The notes beneath the pieces are model-generated. The model made no database searches, was not told the origin of the DNA, and was given only the letters and a program-made list of their open reading frames with translations. The position numbers were made by a program, and so were the translations under genes. This document shows, piece by piece, positions 62,301 to 64,000 of a DNA stretch of 64,000 bases. The DNA comes from Allodiplogaster sudhausi (taxonomy: Eukaryota; Nematoda; Chromadorea; Rhabditida; Diplogasteridae), in contig CALZFC010000035.1 in NCBI GenBank assembly GCA_945643635.1, forward strand, positions 3,736,501 to 3,800,500. The letters run 5' to 3'. Within the stretch, counting starts at the first letter, position 1; each line of letters starts with the position of its first letter.

Positions 62301-63010
62301 TCAAATATCCACTAGTTACTCTTCTTTTCAATAAGCTAAAAGGCTTTTGAATTCGAAACGATAGCTTCAACCACAGCATTCGTTAATGTAGCAAATGGCA
62401 GATAATTGCAAAAAAAAAACACATGGTCGAACCTTGCCAATGGAGATGAGTTCGTCATTCCGACGCTTCAGGATCTCCATCGCGAGTGCGCGCGCTTCAG
62501 CACTGCATTCGAGCCACTCGGGCACGAGCTCCATCGTGTGCCTGACAAGGCACTGAAAAAGTTCGATCCGCTTCCTTTACTTACAACTACAGGCAAAATG
62601 CAGCACTTCATATGATGCTTAGACGCATACACGAAAACGAATAAGCTGAATATTAGTAAAAAAATAAGTGAGAAAAAAACAAATAGAGAGCAATATTTCA
62701 TTTTCGAAACGAAAAAAAAAAAACATTATTAGTGCGAGCACCAAGTGCATTTTGTTAAATGTCGCAATCATCATTCAAATAAATTCAACACCGAAAGTTT
62801 TCATTGCTCACTACCTTGTCTTTTGAGCGCGGCCCACTTATCTTACTTGCGGCATCGCTTGTATTTTTGTTTTTTTTTTTCCGCGTTTTAAGGCTATTGC
62901 AGTTTATGTTCTCTGAATTACTGATTGGGGTTTTGTTGATGCGGGACTGAACTTACTTGGGATTCGCCAACTGTCCAATGAATCTTCTTTGTTTTAACTT
63001 TCATTTTCAT
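56524..63010 (-). CDS. CMTR1-like cap 2'-O-ribose methyltransferase homologue, divergent SAM site
   Basis: Eighteen exons with matching phases, about 529 residues: 62957-63010 (MKMKVKTKKIHWTVGESQ), 62433-62552, 62045-62113, 61519-61530 (micro-exon, uncertain), 61356-61430, 60839-60931, 60567-60641, 60319-60402, 59621-59740, 59416-59499, 58597-58707, 58269-58354, 57841-57940, 57590-57678, 57402-57483, 57192-57280, 56832-56919 and 56524-56682. Landmarks of the FtsJ-type cap methyltransferase: AAAIDSIFDFMLT; IFTFAE joined to IPALQPAFSDYLLWRKGYYN; ELLRPEELKNF; GVDLMMGDLGAAGF; GSACIKLAG; FERIALCKPNTSRRTSSERF. The Asp, second Lys and Glu positions remain, but the loop that should read GPGG aligns as LQPA and the first Lys position is Gln. 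The C-terminal part holds two related modules (DLLSIVPTDLLKSAREFDDF and NLLSIVAKNPEKRAKAEEFS). No G-patch is seen at the N-terminus. Family call is firm; activity is doubtful. Confidence 0.8.
57720..57840. repeat. (CT)n tract in a CMTR1-like intron
   Basis: CT-rich plus strand directly next to the donor of exon 57841-57940. Confidence 0.85.
58128..58255. repeat. Imperfect tandem repeat, about 28-base unit
   Basis: ACACGGCTTTTCCATAAAA-x-ACGGCCCCAAC-type unit, four to five copies, in a CMTR1-like intron. Confidence 0.75.
58769..59068. repeat. 50-base minisatellite, six copies
   Basis: The unit begins CCCGGAAACCAGGGTTGGTT and contains CTGCTTCTGCCCAAATGTAC. Copies start at 58769, 58819, 58869, 58919, 58969 and 59019, nearly identical (one has GGTCCG for GGTTGG; the last has GCAGAAATG). 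It lies in the CMTR1-like intron between exons 59416-59499 and 58597-58707. Confidence 0.92.
59355..59392. repeat. (GA)n tract
   Basis: Pure GA repeat shortly after the donor of exon 59416-59499. Confidence 0.9.
60089..60192. mobile_element. Small MITE, copy 2
   Basis: Shares CC(A/G)CCCTCC-x-ATTTCAC-x-GCTCTCT with the element at 42301-42388 and ends TACTACTGTA. It contains GGGCGCGCGTTCAAAATGG. In a CMTR1-like intron. Confidence 0.5.
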
Positions 63011-63480
63011 CAGGCAATTTGTAGTGATTTGTGATCTTGCTTTTCGACTTCTTGCTTATGGTTTTTTTTATGCATTCCTGCTTTTTTAGCAAAACGCCAA
63101 ACCGCTATTTTTCCGTCAAGTATTAGCGTCCTTTTTGATATGATGATATTGTCATTATATTTAGTTGCTAAATGACGCGTCAGAATAAAAAAAAGACACT
63201 ATTGTGTTCTTGTTCCCCATGCCTCTCCCCATGATACTTCTTTCGGAATCGAATTTGCGCGTCGTTTTTTTTTGTTGTTATTTCTGCGGGCTACCACCGC
63301 AAATTGTAACATTAACCCCTTCACCATATCCACTCACCCACACTCGCCCATATTAACCCAAGTGTTAAAATTGCTATGGATTCTATAGAATTTGGGTGAA
63401 TGCTGAGTGAGTGAATGTTACCATTTCCGCGATTACCACCTATTCTATTCTTCTTCCTTGCAATAAAGGCAATAAAATGG
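63011..63480. promoter_or_regulatory. Divergent promoter interval
   Basis: 470 bases between the CMTR1-like start (minus) and the first ATG of the plus-strand gene. T-rich runs are present but no recognisable motif; position is the only evidence. Confidence 0.35.
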
Positions 63481-63854
63481 ATGCGTTCCACTTTAGTTGC
63501 TGTGGTGGGGCGGACCACGATGGACTCCTCCTCCGACGATGTCGAGCTCGAAGTCGTTTTCGTGAAGCTCGCAATGGCGACGTACAAGCCACACGAGGTA
63601 TGAAAAAAAGCAAGCATCACTGTTTTGACTCCTTGTTTTGTGAGGAATAACCGTTTCGTAGGATTAATTAAACATTTGACTTGATATTGTTAATAACTGA
63701 GAGATTAATTCAAATGAATCACTACGGTCTTTTAAAGGAGCACCTGCGGAGGAAGATGAAGCGACTGAGTTTAAGCGAAGACAGCGGGAATACGAACGAA
63801 CAGGAGAAGTTGTTGTTGCAGCACCCCAATGAGCCGGTTGTTAAGATGGAAGAG
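63481..63854 (+). CDS. 5' exons of an unknown gene, continues past the window
   Basis: Exon 1 begins at ATG 63481 or, more likely, ATG 63520 (MDSSSDDVELEVVFVKLAMA) and ends at 63597 after TYKPHE with a GTATGA donor. Exon 63738-63854 (HLRRKMKRLSLSEDSGNTNE, then PNEPVVKMEE) follows in phase and ends at GTCACA. Acidic start then basic and acidic stretches; no family recognised. The rest of the gene lies beyond the window end. Confidence 0.55.
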
Positions 63855-64000
63855 GTCACAGTCATTCATGTTTTCTTTATTCTAATTTATTTTATTTATT
63901 TATTCATACATCAGTTAAATAAATAAATAAATTTATTTATTCATACATCAGCTAATTAATCTTACATTACTATTAAGGATGTTGCTTGTGCATTGAAACG

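Overview
This is eukaryotic, almost certainly nematode, genomic DNA: intron-rich genes with GT-AG introns, AT-rich intergenic sequence, many (GA)n/(CT)n tracts and remnants of several DNA-transposon superfamilies. The nematode call rests on two secreted proteins with a C6-like cysteine pattern, a cluster of short SCP/TAPS (CAP-domain, venom-allergen-like) secreted proteins, a GABARAP-type Atg8 whose length and C-terminal tail resemble LGG-1, and an astacin with an EGF-CUB tail. I cannot name the species. All gene models were assembled by hand from splice sites, reading phase and family motifs.

Layout. 1-5300: tandem duplication carrying two 3-exon secreted C6-like genes (minus strand) plus a stray copy of the last exon. 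7227-13915: a TGF-beta/activin-type ligand gene (minus). 14290-14740: minisatellite. 15969-17585: a Mutator-like (MULE) element with long terminal inverted repeats, a 9-bp target duplication and a FLYWCH coding fragment. 21575-22745: C-terminal half of an astacin metalloprotease (end of the catalytic domain, EGF, CUB; minus). 23329-49000: CAP-domain cluster built from a divergent gene pair duplicated at least three times: intact copies A (23329-24710, minus), B (28679-29994, minus) and D (32484-33894, plus), decayed copies C, E and F and a relic. A large inverted duplication (about 25.4-28.0 kb against 35.4-40.2 kb) is interleaved with it and carries an unidentified multi-exon gene (36318-38914, plus) whose left-arm copy has lost its middle. 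40805-41116: broken nucleoredoxin-like gene. 41729-43237: Atg8/LGG-1 (minus) with a TAG at codon 3. 49542-50104: end of an unknown gene. 52116-55191: PIF/Harbinger-type pair (Myb/SANT-like protein and DDE transposase in opposite orientations), decayed. 56524-63010: an 18-exon CMTR1-like cap ribose-2'-O-methyltransferase homologue (minus) whose predicted SAM-binding glycine loop and first catalytic lysine position are replaced. 63481 onward: start of a divergently transcribed unknown gene.

Functional themes: secreted proteins dominate the first 50 kb (C6-like, TGF-beta, astacin, CAP) and the last 25 kb holds housekeeping genes and transposon debris. Several coding units carry single frameshifts or a nonsense codon; some may be assembly indels rather than real lesions, and raw reads would decide. 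The most unusual observations are the divergent CAP module, the apparently SAM-loop-less CMTR1 homologue, the FLYWCH-bearing MULE, and a minisatellite that multiplies a 5' splice site.
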